A stretch of DNA of 64,000 nt. Origin: Alcanivorax limicola (GTDB lineage: Bacteria > Pseudomonadota > Gammaproteobacteria > Pseudomonadales > Alcanivoracaceae). Position 1 is the stretch's first letter, and every line of letters begins with the position of its first letter. A program made the translations under genes and the position numbers. The stretch spans positions 496,001-560,000 of the forward strand of contig NZ_JAIOUB010000001.1 in the NCBI RefSeq assembly GCF_019931215.1. Direction: 5' to 3'. The notes under the pieces are model-generated. The model searched no databases and was not told the origin of the DNA. It was given only the letters and a program-made list of their open reading frames with translations. This document shows positions 46,101 through 55,173 of this stretch, piece after piece.

Positions 46101-47164
46101 TTCTGGGTGACCAGAAAAAACCCCGGATCTGTATCATCCGCACGTTTGCCGCGGCCGAACTGGGGAATGGCCGCGACATGCAATCTCTCATCCGTCAACC
46201 GGTCGCCGCTGTGGCAGCCAACACAACCCAGACCGCCGTCTTCGAGGCTGGCAAAAAACAGCGCTGCGCCGCGCACCTGTTGCGCTGAAATCGCCGACGC
46301 ATCACCCCGTACAAAAGCCGCCCAGGGGCTGTCAACGAAGGTCTTGCTGGCCTGGTACGCCGATAGCGCGGCGGCAATATTATTATAGCTGATCAATGCT
46401 TCCAGCCCGGCACCATCCGCTAATGGATCACCGAACGCGGCCACGAAGGGCCCCTCCCAACTTCCGGATGCATCGCGGAGGCGCTCGGCAATACGCTCAC
46501 GCAGTTGATCAGACGACAAGGCGTAAAACTCGCCAAAACCACGCATTTCAGCAAAGCTGGTAACGGGGAACCTGGCCTGCACCGCAAGCAGATCACCTGC
46601 TGCAGATGGGTCAGGCAGTCGCCGCAGCAGACTCTCGGGGGTGCGGATCAACTGTTCGCCAGAGGATGCATCCGTGCCAAGCACGAACAACCGGCCATCG
46701 TGGAACAGCGTAGTGCGATAAAGGGCTGAATTGAAAATCGTTTGTGCATTGCGCGGCACGTTAGGCCCGCCCAGTGTCAGCGCTTTGGGATCACCATCCC
46801 GGGCAAGATCAATGGTGCGCCCCGGGCCGAGTATCTCCGGTTCATGCGCGGCGACACCAATAGACAAGGACAGGCCATCACCGCCGCCCAGAAACGGGTG
46901 ATGACAGCTGACACAGGCAACATCCCTTTCCCCGCTCAACTGGCGGGAGAAAAAGAGCGCCCGCCCCAGCACCACTTTCGGGTCATCCGGCTGCGGTATC
47001 ACGACACCAGCGGCAGGGTCCCCGGTGAGACCATGCAGCGCAACAAGCGAGTAAAGCCGTTCAACCGCTTGCGGTTCCTCGGCAGAGGGTTTTGTACTGT
47101 TGCCACCGCAGCCCGCGATGGTCAGGGTAAACGCCAACCCCAACCAGGGTAGATAACATTTCAT
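43139..47164 (-). CDS. Di-heme peroxidase (MauG/CcpA-like) fused to FG-GAP/ASPIC-UnbV lipoprotein
   Basis: A 1341-residue lipoprotein (lipobox LTIAGC, Cys19). Residues about 55-460 are a di-heme cytochrome c peroxidase domain with CVSCH (84-88) and CVGCH (314-318) and the RTPGLLNISVTGPYGHSG segment. Residues 495-535 are a Pro-Gly-Asp-Glu linker of GDP repeats. Residues about 590-1000 have FG-GAP/VCBS calcium motifs (DIDGNGWLD, DFNNNGYID, DIDRDGDID), residues 1000-1085 an ASPIC/UnbV domain, and the last 240 residues an unrecognised helical domain. It is the last gene of the five-gene operon. Natural fusion is likely since one frame runs uninterrupted; substrate unknown. Confidence 0.85.
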   Translation of the reverse strand: MKCYLPWLGLAFTLTIAGCGGNSTKPSAEEPQAVERLYSLVALHGLTGDPAAGVVIPQPDDPKVVLGRALFFSRQLSGERDVACVSCHHPFLGGGDGLSLSIGVAAHEPEILGPGRTIDLARDGDPKALTLGGPNVPRNAQTIFNSALYRTTLFHDGRLFVLGTDASSGEQLIRTPESLLRRLPDPSAAGDLLAVQARFPVTSFAEMRGFGEFYALSSDQLRERIAERLRDASGSWEGPFVAAFGDPLADGAGLEALISYNNIAAALSAYQASKTFVDSPWAAFVRGDASAISAQQVRGAALFFASLEDGGLGCVGCHSGDRLTDERLHVAAIPQFGRGKRADDTDPGFFLVTQNDEDRYKFRTPGLLNISVTGPYGHSGAFDDLAEFVRYHADPVGEVERYDFSLASLSQFSMLEESPYPRARAMTEAALARVSPKLPLRPLREDELDAVVDFLNALTDPCVNTEECLMQWVADEQDDHDGQMLYPVIPNTPQHPEGEDGGSGPGDPVDPEEPGDPNDPGDPGDPVEPEEPEIDPSTAPFRHFTATTLCGHNLRNRMVDTAGHTGFVERAADSGLSHHHELATEAWRREFGALEAAMQSGAVLLAPINGDCWLDALFTTGGYGSAGLALYRNDMGRGFQAQSHALWQGMDIPLALGAADLNADYRIDLLVGNYLAGDVQVYQQGGGEGFVQRQSIPMSKSTFGFAFADIDGNGWLDAFIAHWDLGARPGAAPAMMKNMGANAFLGPTGVLYPYDVAAGTTGAQLAQNFNFSPAFTDLTGNGFPDLLLASDFETSEVAINNGNGSFSVITDRAVIVDENGMGSAIADFDNSGHFSWFVTSIHAPDDDREWPWGRTGNKLYTPARDTDFPFAQQATHGAENAGWAWGACAADFNNNGYIDLFVENGYGLVPDAVRAQLSDDLLRDLDELLAGYHQQLPRLFINQGDGTFVDEASSWGITAPTNGRGVVCADIDRDGDIDIVVAQNIGPPLLFENQLPGQGAVNFLSVSLVADRPNTQAIGAVVRARTGEITRMRQVEANSGYLGQTPTALHFGLGADTQVDEIRITWHDGREEVLQDVPANRFLTFRHPDLNPLSSSLLHDGMADVARDALAWLESNENQVPADVLLGLTWMQRQFGIAPAFSPTALLEDLIAHETDAAMLASLLAYRRFYDPDHTLPAEALSGLVGLDEITIAPLYCHEHALGTDYLGRLLALSASEDAYEVSHALFAYLLLTDNACPLRLPAADVEQLVLRNLALVQPGGEGIRDIDIEAMAFIAAAGRSDLISPAWLHAFMDAQRQDGGFAFAQEDGDSNAHATGLALWLALQLTHSNQIHHGLIAQHW

Positions 47165-47177
47165 GCACCGGCGCCTG

Positions 47178-49475
47178 TCACGGGAAGGAAGGGTGCGCGT
47201 CTTGAGGCCTCAAGGTGATGGAGGTATGCCATTGCCCGCTGGGGACCACAATCGTTCCCAGGCTGTTGCCCGCAAACTCCACCGCACCGATTTGCAGAAC
47301 CTGCGCGCCACTCCCCCCGGGCAAGGAACTGCCGACGACACTATCAAGCATGCGTGCATGAGCTGTCTGCCCTATCAGGATATCCTGGGAGATTACCAGC
47401 TTGGGGAAACCGTCACCGTCCTCATCCGCGCCGCGCAGATCAATGCGCCCGTTAACAATCGCCATATCGCCAGTAATATCAGCAAGCCGCATCTCCACTG
47501 TCGGGCGACTGGGTTCAGCAAACGACAGATAGGTACCCTCGCCACTGGCAAGCCCGGAAGCCAGGCGCTCAGATGAGTCATCACGGTACGCGCGCATTGC
47601 CATGGAATAACCCAGGAAATGCTCACCCAGCGGTGCGGGCGACAACCTGATATTCAGGAGGCCTTCGTAGTTGAACCCGATCAGTGCCCCCTGAAGCAGA
47701 CGCGATTCCGGCTGGGTCAGGTCAGTGCCACCGAACAGGGCATTTATCGCAAGACGTGTATTGCGGGACATGATATCCAGCCCACCTTCATAGTGGTCCG
47801 CCGGATTCCACTGCGGTTTGATCCAGATGCGCGTGTCGTCGGCAAGCAACAGGAAACTCACGCCGAGCAGGCCAATCCCCATCTGGGCATCGGTATCCGC
47901 AATCATCAGGTGGGAGCCCCGGCTCCAGTCAAAGCCCTGTTGAGCGCCGTTAAACGTCTGGGACATCAGGGCAATGTCGGCAATGATACCGTAATCAAGG
48001 CTGCCGCCAGCGATGTCACTCGGGTTCCCGCCGGGGTAGAAATAGATATCACCGTCCACGTTGGCGAGGGTATAAATCAGCCCCCAGTCAAACTCCCGGT
48101 TGTATCCATTTCCTGCATTAAAGGGCAGAGAGGGATCGGAACCATCGAAGAGGCGCACGCGCTCTGCATAGGTCAGCAAGTTGCCATCGCGCACACTCAG
48201 TGCGACACCGCCCATATTGCTGGTCGGCGTAATGAAGTCATTGACCTGTCCTGCCTGTAAACCCACCAGAGAACCGGCAGCACATGCGCCGCCTTGAGGC
48301 GCACCCCAGCACAAGGGCGCGGCGCCCTGCCCTGCATTGATGACATCAATACCGATATACGGGAAGTCATGGCCATACTCGATGCCAGGCAGATTGACCC
48401 AATCGCTCAACTCGAATCGCACGGGGTAGCCGCCGGGCCCGCCGACCTCACCAAAGCGCCAGCGAAATGGCGAGGCGCCAGCGGGCAAATCCGTATCGGA
48501 AGACACGGCATAGTTCCACCGACTGCTGAAGTTAAGCCCGTCGGAGCGACCGTTTGCGTACTCGATACCGCCCGGACGGAATACCAGCTCCGCATCCCGC
48601 AACGTCCCTTCCCAGCCAAAGTGCATCAGCTCGCGCTCCTGGCCGGTAATGGTGAAACTGTCTTCCCCCAGTCCAACCGGGAATTTGTAGAGAATATTAT
48701 TATCCAGCCTGACATTGATAAAATCGGCAGCTGTCCTGATGCCTGCCACATCAGCCATGATCGCCCCGGGCGGCGCATTGCGACGAGCGCCGATGCCGAT
48801 GGAGCCCTCAATAACTTCCCACAGGGCATTCATATTCGCGTAGACAAGATACGGATGCTCATGCCACAGCTGACGATAGAACATGGCAGCATTGTCCACT
48901 GATGCGTTCAGCGAAACATTGCCATCATCGTTGAAAATACCATTGCTGTTGCTGAATGAAAGCTGGCCGGAGAAATCCAGTGCCAGACTGCCATAGCTCT
49001 TGTCTGGCTGCGCATCATGAGAAATTCTGTCAGCCATGAAACGAACCCGATCCACATTCATCTCGAACGCAAGCCGCGGACCATCCGGGCCTGAGCCAAC
49101 GTCAAACTGAGTGGTCAAGGTCGCCTCGCCCGGACGCAGGCTCCCATCAATGTTCACAGGCGTAAAGCTCACGGACTCGAGAATCAGACCCGCAGTCATG
49201 TCGGAGCGGCCGACACCCGGTGCTGTGTACATGATGCGATCACTGTCGAGATAGCGCCCTGCATCAGTCTCCCAGCGCACGGTGTCCGCACTGATCTCTT
49301 CTGCGGAGACCGATATTCTAAGCCCGTCCTGTCCACTGATTGACGACATTTCGTTTTCGCTCATGGCTTGCATGGCGACAGCAAAGGGCGTTTGAGACAA
49401 CATCGCCAGAATAACAACGGTGTGCCATACAGGGACTTTTCTTTGACGTGGAAGAATCATAGTCATTCGCATCAT
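47178..49475 (-). CDS. Exported motif protein 4 of the surface operon
   Basis: A 765-residue predicted exported protein. After a signal peptide comes the motif MSENEMSSISGQDGLRIS (about residues 36-53), shared in form with the three genes upstream. The rest is rich in Gly, Asn, Asp and short alternating beta segments (DLDFSGQL-type), as in beta-helix or barrel proteins. Motif and layout recall DUF6160-annotated proteins, from memory. The first ATG overlaps the stop of gene 3 by one base; starts at 49472 or 49466 are also possible since no clear ribosome site is seen. Its stop is 13 bases before the peroxidase fusion start. Confidence 0.65.
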   Translation of the reverse strand: MMRMTMILPRQRKVPVWHTVVILAMLSQTPFAVAMQAMSENEMSSISGQDGLRISVSAEEISADTVRWETDAGRYLDSDRIMYTAPGVGRSDMTAGLILESVSFTPVNIDGSLRPGEATLTTQFDVGSGPDGPRLAFEMNVDRVRFMADRISHDAQPDKSYGSLALDFSGQLSFSNSNGIFNDDGNVSLNASVDNAAMFYRQLWHEHPYLVYANMNALWEVIEGSIGIGARRNAPPGAIMADVAGIRTAADFINVRLDNNILYKFPVGLGEDSFTITGQERELMHFGWEGTLRDAELVFRPGGIEYANGRSDGLNFSSRWNYAVSSDTDLPAGASPFRWRFGEVGGPGGYPVRFELSDWVNLPGIEYGHDFPYIGIDVINAGQGAAPLCWGAPQGGACAAGSLVGLQAGQVNDFITPTSNMGGVALSVRDGNLLTYAERVRLFDGSDPSLPFNAGNGYNREFDWGLIYTLANVDGDIYFYPGGNPSDIAGGSLDYGIIADIALMSQTFNGAQQGFDWSRGSHLMIADTDAQMGIGLLGVSFLLLADDTRIWIKPQWNPADHYEGGLDIMSRNTRLAINALFGGTDLTQPESRLLQGALIGFNYEGLLNIRLSPAPLGEHFLGYSMAMRAYRDDSSERLASGLASGEGTYLSFAEPSRPTVEMRLADITGDMAIVNGRIDLRGADEDGDGFPKLVISQDILIGQTAHARMLDSVVGSSLPGGSGAQVLQIGAVEFAGNSLGTIVVPSGQWHTSITLRPQDAHPSFP

Positions 49476-50578
49476 CAGCAGAACATGCTGCCACCGTAAC
49501 AATTCACCGGCGGCAATGTATTCAGTTCGGAATCCCTGACTACCGGGCCCGGAGAGCCAAGAGCCCCAAGTGCTTCACCAAGACCCAGACTGACGGTATC
49601 TCCAGTGAAGTTCTTGACATTCACTTGTGGCACGTTCATCCACCAGCCAGCATTCGCGATTTGCGCATAGCTTTGCTTGTCGTAGGTTGGATATGACACC
49701 TGCTCACGCTGGAACGAAATAAAGAAATCCGAAGTACCATCGAGTGCAAAACCATGAATAAAACGCAGGTTCTGCTGAATGGTGGCATAGGCTTGGCTAA
49801 TGCCGATTGCGGAAAGAAAGCCGGCACTGAGAGTCAGAGGAATGCCGGGCTCAATAATTTCATTCAACCGCGTGCCTTCGATCTCGACAAAGTATGGCGT
49901 GTTACAAGAACTATTTGATGCTACATCACCGAAACAGGCCGTCTGGGTACCGAGCAATGTTATCGAGACGGGAAACTGACCAGAGAGCTCGGCATCTATG
50001 TACCCGCTAAGGCTATTAATGCCGGAATGGCATGCCAGCCGTGCGGCAGGGGTATTACTCCCACAAGTGCCACCACGTTCCTGGTTAACCTGACCCTGGG
50101 CATAGGTTCTGCCAACGCCGAAGAAGCCGTTCGCCTCCTGCGATCCGATCTTCACGCCCGCGATTTCCCTTGCGCCATCGCCAGACTCCCGGATGGCCAG
50201 CTCGATGTAAGGCCGGCGCAAGCTGAAGGAAGAATCCACCGCATCGCCAGGGCCATCACCGCTAGCGTTGAGCCCCATCAGACGTACAAAGTCGAGATCT
50301 ATATCGCAAGCATTACTGACAATAGATTCATTGAAGCCGCCACAGCCAAGCTGCATTTTGTCAAAATTGGCATTCAGCTCAATCTCAACGTCCAGACCCA
50401 TTCTGAAGAAAGTAAAATCTGTCGTGCTTCCTGCTGTACCTGAGGGACCAATCATGTCGGAGACGAACAACGCCTGACCGGTGACCTCGGACAGTTCGTC
50501 ATCATCCAACATGACCATCGCATGCGATTGTGCAGCAAACGGCAGCAGAGCAATTGCGATGAAGCGTTTTATTATCAT
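49475..50578 (-). CDS. Exported motif protein 3 of the surface operon
   Basis: A 367-residue exported protein: signal peptide (MIIKRFIAIALLPFAAQSHA), then motif MLDDDELSEVTGQALFVSD. The remainder has low similarity to known families, with paired Cys (LGCGG ... SNACD, CGSN ... LAC, CFGD ... SSC) suggesting periplasmic or surface disulfides, and it ends NCYGGSMFC. ATG 50578 has AGAGG; the TTG at 50593 would overlap the previous gene by four bases. Part of a tightly packed operon. Confidence 0.68.
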   Translation of the reverse strand: MIIKRFIAIALLPFAAQSHAMVMLDDDELSEVTGQALFVSDMIGPSGTAGSTTDFTFFRMGLDVEIELNANFDKMQLGCGGFNESIVSNACDIDLDFVRLMGLNASGDGPGDAVDSSFSLRRPYIELAIRESGDGAREIAGVKIGSQEANGFFGVGRTYAQGQVNQERGGTCGSNTPAARLACHSGINSLSGYIDAELSGQFPVSITLLGTQTACFGDVASNSSCNTPYFVEIEGTRLNEIIEPGIPLTLSAGFLSAIGISQAYATIQQNLRFIHGFALDGTSDFFISFQREQVSYPTYDKQSYAQIANAGWWMNVPQVNVKNFTGDTVSLGLGEALGALGSPGPVVRDSELNTLPPVNCYGGSMFC

Positions 50579-50589
50579 TATTCTGCCTC

Positions 50590-51246
50590 TCAAAACCCGA
50601 ACATCATTACGCGCCCATCGATATCAATGCGAGCAGCGTTCTGAAACTTGTCTGTAATCTGCAAACCCAGAAAAGATGCATTCACATCATTAACAGGTAA
50701 ATACCCCTCTGCGCCGGTTTGCACGGTGGCCCGCCCGATATACAAATGCCACTCGATGTCTGTCTCAAAAGTCCCGGGGCTCCCCGGAAACCGCATGCCG
50801 AGCGCGGGTATCTCATTCGCATTACACGTTGGTGCGGCACCGCCAACACCCTGCCCCGTCAGGCAGGTTTGACCATCCTGACTGAGAAAACGTCTGGGAT
50901 CCGCGTATGCGCCGCTGCCGGAAGGGGTCTCTGCTGCATCGATAAAGAGGCCGTTAATCTTGAGAATGCCGTAGATATCCTTCAGCACAAGCCATTCGTC
51001 ACGATTATTGAACTGAAGTGAAAAAGTGCAGGGATTCCCGATGCCAGAGCAGCCCCCCAGATTCGCGAGCGGATTACCTTCCGCATCAGCATTCATCCGG
51101 AATTCTGTATCCAGCGCTATGCCCTCCTGCCCGACAATCTGCCCCAACTGAGCGTCATCCAGGGGTACGAAGCCGCTGGCGAGCGCTATTGTCGTCTGAA
51201 AAAGCAACACGCCGGCAGCCATACTGATAACACTGAAGCGCATCAT
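50590..51246 (-). CDS. Exported motif protein 2 of the surface operon
   Basis: The smallest member, 218 residues: signal peptide ending near ALA-S (about residue 23), then FVPLDDAQLGQIVGQEGIAL. This closely matches the DUF6160-type opening (LDD-x-x-(L/M)-G-x-(V/T)-x-GQ-x-G) as I recall it. Cysteines are spaced in the middle (GGCSGIGNPC, TCLTGQ ... TCNAN). The C-terminus (ARIDIDGRVMMFGF) is beta-like and resembles the end of gene 1. Start overlaps the upstream stop by four bases. Confidence 0.7.
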   Translation of the reverse strand: MMRFSVISMAAGVLLFQTTIALASGFVPLDDAQLGQIVGQEGIALDTEFRMNADAEGNPLANLGGCSGIGNPCTFSLQFNNRDEWLVLKDIYGILKINGLFIDAAETPSGSGAYADPRRFLSQDGQTCLTGQGVGGAAPTCNANEIPALGMRFPGSPGTFETDIEWHLYIGRATVQTGAEGYLPVNDVNASFLGLQITDKFQNAARIDIDGRVMMFGF

Positions 51247-52817
51247 AGGTTGGTCGCTCCCAAAGAGGTGATCTTCAGGTGCTGGAACATCATTCCCTCG
51301 ATACGTGCAGTGCCGATATTTATCGCATCCATATTCAAGCGGGGATTGTAGTTGTTCAGGTAATCAGGGTTCGCGCGTCGACCGGCGTTATTATTACAGC
51401 CTTGGAAAATACCGCAGTTGGTACTATATCTCTCGACCAGGAAAGACGGTGACCCTCCCGGTACTGGAGCGAGATATACCGCGCGATTCTGATTGTTTGG
51501 CACTGACCAGTTAACGCCTGGTTGCCGCGATACAAATGAGATACCCCCCTCAGCAACGATAGCTTCACGTGTCGAGGCGCCTTGCACCACTGTGCCTACT
51601 TGCGGTGTGGCAGTGACCGCAGTACCGCCGAACTCCGCGTTGGTGACGTTCCGGTTAGGACCATCCGGGTCGATCCCTGAATATCGAAGACCACTGACGC
51701 CAGTGCCGGGAAGACAATTGGCACCGCCGCAAGTCGGAAAGCCCGAGCCCCAGTTCACATAACCGTGGGTTTCGTAGTAGCGATCCGAACGCCCTGTTCG
51801 CTGATAGCCGTTCTGCCCGGCAATCTGGTAGAGATCCGTATAGGCTGGTGCGGCGTTAGGCAAGCGCGTCAGCTCGATAGTGAAGTTCCCGTCCCCGGTG
51901 CCATCAAGAACGATCGACTGGTAATGCAACTGCCCCAAGGGCAGGAATGCGTTGACGTCAGTAAAATAGAGGCCTTCCTGATCAGTAAACCGGGGCAACC
52001 CCTGGCTGTCAGGCCCGGCGCCTATCTGGTTCACACTGAGGCGATAGTCGCCGGACAGCCGGCTGTGATAGAGCAGCCCCAGCGAGCCATCCGTCTGGCT
52101 CTGGAAGAGCTGTAGCAGCGGCCCTGCCAAGGCGTTATTACTGGTGCCAAACTGGGACGGCGGCCGCACATGCGCTGCGGGCTTGCCGATGATGATGCTC
52201 TGGCTTTGCAGAATACCCAGAATGTCTCTCGGGGAGACACCGTCATCAATACTGGCCTCAACCTCGCCCCAGAAGCTCCAGCGGAAAGCGTCGGAGTCGG
52301 ACGGCCCCAACAGCTCAAGCACCGTGGCGTTGACGCCCGCAACCCATTGATTCGCCTCGTTGCGCCCTACACGATCATAATCGAATACACGAAGTACGAA
52401 GGGATTGTTGTGGGTGGCATAGTTAGCAACCCCGGAGTCGGTCATGGGGCAGCCGAGATTGTTGTACCCTGCGCCACAACTGTGCCCGCCTTCCGTCGTC
52501 CAGGTCATACCTGTACCCGTAATTCCGGAGATGGCAAGACCGAACCAGCGCAAATCCCCCCGATTGAACGACGTGCCAGCACCCGGTGGGCCACCTATCT
52601 GTTCGATATAGCTGGTGGGTGCCATCTGGAAGCGGATGTCCTCGAAGGTAAACGCAAGCCCCGCCCCGGATACATCGGCCATTTCGGCTTCTTCAAGCGG
52701 GATCATGGCACCGGAAGGCGAGACGGACGAGACAGAATAGGCTGGTGCGGACGCTCCAGCCGACAGACAGGCGATAAAGAACAGGCGGAGTGCCCCCGGA
52801 ACACCAAAAATACGCAC
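51243..52817 (-). CDS. Exported motif protein 1 of the surface operon
   Basis: A 524-residue exported protein, first gene of the operon. Signal peptide to about residue 27, then MIPLEEAEMADVSGAGLAFT, in which the usual G-Q is G-A. The body is rich in Gly, Asn and Tyr with beta-type alternation, and it ends RIEGMMFQHLKITSLGATNL. The start is GTG at 52817 with AGAGG upstream; no ATG is in a better place. The upstream spacer has AT-rich promoter-like sequence (TTTATATGG, TATATAAATAATTGATT on the minus strand). Function unknown. Confidence 0.65.
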   Translation of the reverse strand: MRIFGVPGALRLFFIACLSAGASAPAYSVSSVSPSGAMIPLEEAEMADVSGAGLAFTFEDIRFQMAPTSYIEQIGGPPGAGTSFNRGDLRWFGLAISGITGTGMTWTTEGGHSCGAGYNNLGCPMTDSGVANYATHNNPFVLRVFDYDRVGRNEANQWVAGVNATVLELLGPSDSDAFRWSFWGEVEASIDDGVSPRDILGILQSQSIIIGKPAAHVRPPSQFGTSNNALAGPLLQLFQSQTDGSLGLLYHSRLSGDYRLSVNQIGAGPDSQGLPRFTDQEGLYFTDVNAFLPLGQLHYQSIVLDGTGDGNFTIELTRLPNAAPAYTDLYQIAGQNGYQRTGRSDRYYETHGYVNWGSGFPTCGGANCLPGTGVSGLRYSGIDPDGPNRNVTNAEFGGTAVTATPQVGTVVQGASTREAIVAEGGISFVSRQPGVNWSVPNNQNRAVYLAPVPGGSPSFLVERYSTNCGIFQGCNNNAGRRANPDYLNNYNPRLNMDAINIGTARIEGMMFQHLKITSLGATNL

Positions 52818-53076
52818 CGTTATGCCTCTTGTTTTTATGTTTTTATAATTGCTGTGCTTTGGCTCGGGTGATACGGCATGACAAACAGCCCGAACGCACT
52901 TATACGGTCAGGCTACAGGGGCGCACCGCTCGCGGCAACATTTGTATGCTGAACGGTTACACTCAAGGCACAACGAAGTTATCCATATAAATCAATTATT
53001 TATATAAAAAGCACCCACCCAGCCGACCCGCTCGGGGCCAAGATGGCACGTAATGACCAGTTCATACATCCGATTT

Positions 53077-53091
53077 GTTACGTTAGGTAAC
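53077..53091. repeat. Short palindrome upstream of the surface operon
   Basis: GTTAC-GTTAG-GTAAC, 5-bp arms around a 5-base centre, lies in the 296-base gap between the surface operon start and the GIY-YIG gene. It could be an operator for the operon; no regulator is adjacent. Confidence 0.3.
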
Positions 53092-53113
53092 GCCTGTTTC
53101 ACGCTGCGCCGCT

Positions 53114-53434
53114 CTAGCGGCCCTTCGGATTCCTGGCTGGCACGTCGAGAGACAGGTCGCGCCAACTCGGGTTGAGCTCATTGATCATCTGTATCTTCTT
53201 CAGGCGCGAAGCAGTCTTGATACGCTGTTCGAGATGGAGCGCTTCATGGGCGTATTCCGTTCCCTGGTAATACACCAGCTTCTTGCAGCCCTCGCGGCCG
53301 GTAAAGGTCTCTTCGGAAATCTTGCGGTGGTCGGCCACGCGCCGACGCAAATCTCGGGCGACGCTGGTGTACAACACTGAGTGGTAGCGATTGGTGACGA
53401 TATAGACGTAATAGTTCGGTGCTGATTCTGCCAT
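53114..53434 (-). CDS. GIY-YIG-domain protein with altered YIG motif
   Basis: A 106-residue single-domain GIY-YIG protein of the UPF0213/YhbQ-like kind, possibly a small nuclease. YYVYIV opens the domain; the second half of the signature, normally LYIGV, reads LYTSVARDLRRR, so the glycine is lost. The helix Arg and the metal-binding Glu69 (LHLEQRIK) are kept. The start ATG has GAGAG. Activity is doubtful because of the change. Confidence 0.8.
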   Translation of the reverse strand: MAESAPNYYVYIVTNRYHSVLYTSVARDLRRRVADHRKISEETFTGREGCKKLVYYQGTEYAHEALHLEQRIKTASRLKKIQMINELNPSWRDLSLDVPARNPKGR

Positions 53435-53598
53435 CAGTTCTCTCGCATCCGTGCCTGGGAGTGCGCATCATGGCGCAGTGCTGATTGCGGCGATGTGAGC
53501 CAAATCACTTTCTTTTGTCAGTTATTCCAGACAAATGATGCCAGTGAAATACTACAAAAAAACATAAAGGCTGACTTTCAATAATTAACATCAAAAAA

Positions 53599-55131
53599 TC
53601 AAATAACAAACATATCCATAAAGGCATTTACCGGCATGCTGTGCAGCGCGCTGGAATCACTGCACAGATCATATATCGCTGAGCAATGCGCCGTTGGAAA
53701 ACGAGTGGCCAGATTGTGGCGAAATTTCTCCTCCAGCAACGGGATACCTTCTTCGCGGCGGCGCCGGTGGCCAAGGGGGTACTCAATGACAACCTTGTCG
53801 GTACTGCTGCCATCCTTGAAGAATACCTGAATGGCATTGGCAATGGATCTTTTGTCCGCATCAAGATAATCCAGCGTATATTGCTTGTCTTCTACCACCT
53901 CCATGATATCCCGTAATGCATCAATAAGCGGATGCGCCTGATGAAACGTATCTTCATAGTGCTCTGCGGTAAGCTCACCAAATATCAGCGGCACTGCCAC
54001 CATATACTGCAAACAATGATCCCGGTCCGCAGGATTCGCCAGTGGCCCCTGTTTGGAAATGATACGAATGGCGGATTCATGGGTTGTCAGTACAATCCTG
54101 TCGATCTCCGCCAGACGATCCTTTACCTGAGGATGCAGGATGACGGCGGCCTCGCATGCGGTCTGGCTATGGAACTCGGCAGGAAATGCAATCTTGAACA
54201 GAATATTTTCCATTACATAGGTGCCGTACCGGGGCGGACCGTCATGCGGAAAACGAAAGCGCCGTTCTGCCTCGGGTTTCAGCGCAAGGTCCTTGCAGGT
54301 GTGACTGAAACTGACATCGTAAAAGCCCCATTGCGGTGCCGTCAGCGCGCCGGGAATGCCCATCTCGCCGCGCATGGCCATATCTGCCAGACGCACGGCG
54401 CGGCTGGTGGCGTCCCCCGCCGCCCAGGACTTTCGTGATCCCGCGTTGGGTGCATGGCGATAGGTGCGCAAAGCTGAACCATCCACCCAGGCCTGGGACA
54501 CAGCGGCCATGATCTGCTCACGATTGCCGCCCATCAGGCGGGTCGCCACGGCCGTGGACGCCACCCGCACCAGCAGCACATGACATAACCCGACGCGATT
54601 GAAGCTGTTCTCCAGCGCCAGTACACCCTGGATTTCATGCGCCATGATCATGGCATCCAGCACCTGACGCATGCGCAAAGGCGGCTCGCCGCGCGCCAGA
54701 TTACGCTGGGACAGATAGTCCGCCACCGCCAGAATGGCGCCAAGATTATCCGAAGGGTGGCCCCATTCGGCAGCCAGCCAGGTGTCGTTGTAATCCAGCC
54801 AGCGAATGGTGCAGCCGATATCCCAGGCGGCTTTCACCGGGTCCAGCCGAAACGACGTCCCGGGCACGCGCGCGCCATGGGGCACCACGGTGCCGTCAAC
54901 AATCGGGCCCAGCAGTTTCGTGCACTCGGGAAAACGCAGGGCCAGCAGACCACAGCCCAGGGTATCCATCAGGCAATGGCGCGCGGTATCCAGCGCAAGG
55001 GGGGAAGACACGTCACCCAGGACATAATCGGCAATATCCTGGATGACGGTATCGTACTCAGGGCGGTCGTTCTGGTCAGCGTTCTGATCAGTGTTCTGCG
55101 TGCCCGTCTGAGTGTCCGTCTGACTGTGCAT
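53599..55131 (-). CDS. prpD: 2-methylcitrate dehydratase (MmgE/PrpD family)
   Basis: A 510-residue PrpD protein dehydrating 2-methylcitrate to 2-methylaconitate. The family core is seen in [45 protein letters not shown] and [16 protein letters not shown]. An N-terminal extension of about 25 residues is low complexity (repeats of TDTQ, DQN). It is the last gene of the propionate operon; P. aeruginosa also keeps prpD with acnD and prpF. The ATG has GGGAGG. The PrpD step can be done instead by AcnD plus PrpF, so the gene is partly redundant. Confidence 0.93.
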   Translation of the reverse strand: MHSQTDTQTGTQNTDQNADQNDRPEYDTVIQDIADYVLGDVSSPLALDTARHCLMDTLGCGLLALRFPECTKLLGPIVDGTVVPHGARVPGTSFRLDPVKAAWDIGCTIRWLDYNDTWLAAEWGHPSDNLGAILAVADYLSQRNLARGEPPLRMRQVLDAMIMAHEIQGVLALENSFNRVGLCHVLLVRVASTAVATRLMGGNREQIMAAVSQAWVDGSALRTYRHAPNAGSRKSWAAGDATSRAVRLADMAMRGEMGIPGALTAPQWGFYDVSFSHTCKDLALKPEAERRFRFPHDGPPRYGTYVMENILFKIAFPAEFHSQTACEAAVILHPQVKDRLAEIDRIVLTTHESAIRIISKQGPLANPADRDHCLQYMVAVPLIFGELTAEHYEDTFHQAHPLIDALRDIMEVVEDKQYTLDYLDADKRSIANAIQVFFKDGSSTDKVVIEYPLGHRRRREEGIPLLEEKFRHNLATRFPTAHCSAIYDLCSDSSALHSMPVNAFMDMFVI

Positions 55132-55173
55132 GCTGCTGCGCCTCCCGGTGGGAATCGAAACAGCCCCACAGTA

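Noticed and set aside
55080-55131. Repeated bases at the prpD start as a phase-variation tract
   Set aside because: The repeats are imperfect and keep the reading frame; no simple-unit run long enough for slippage.
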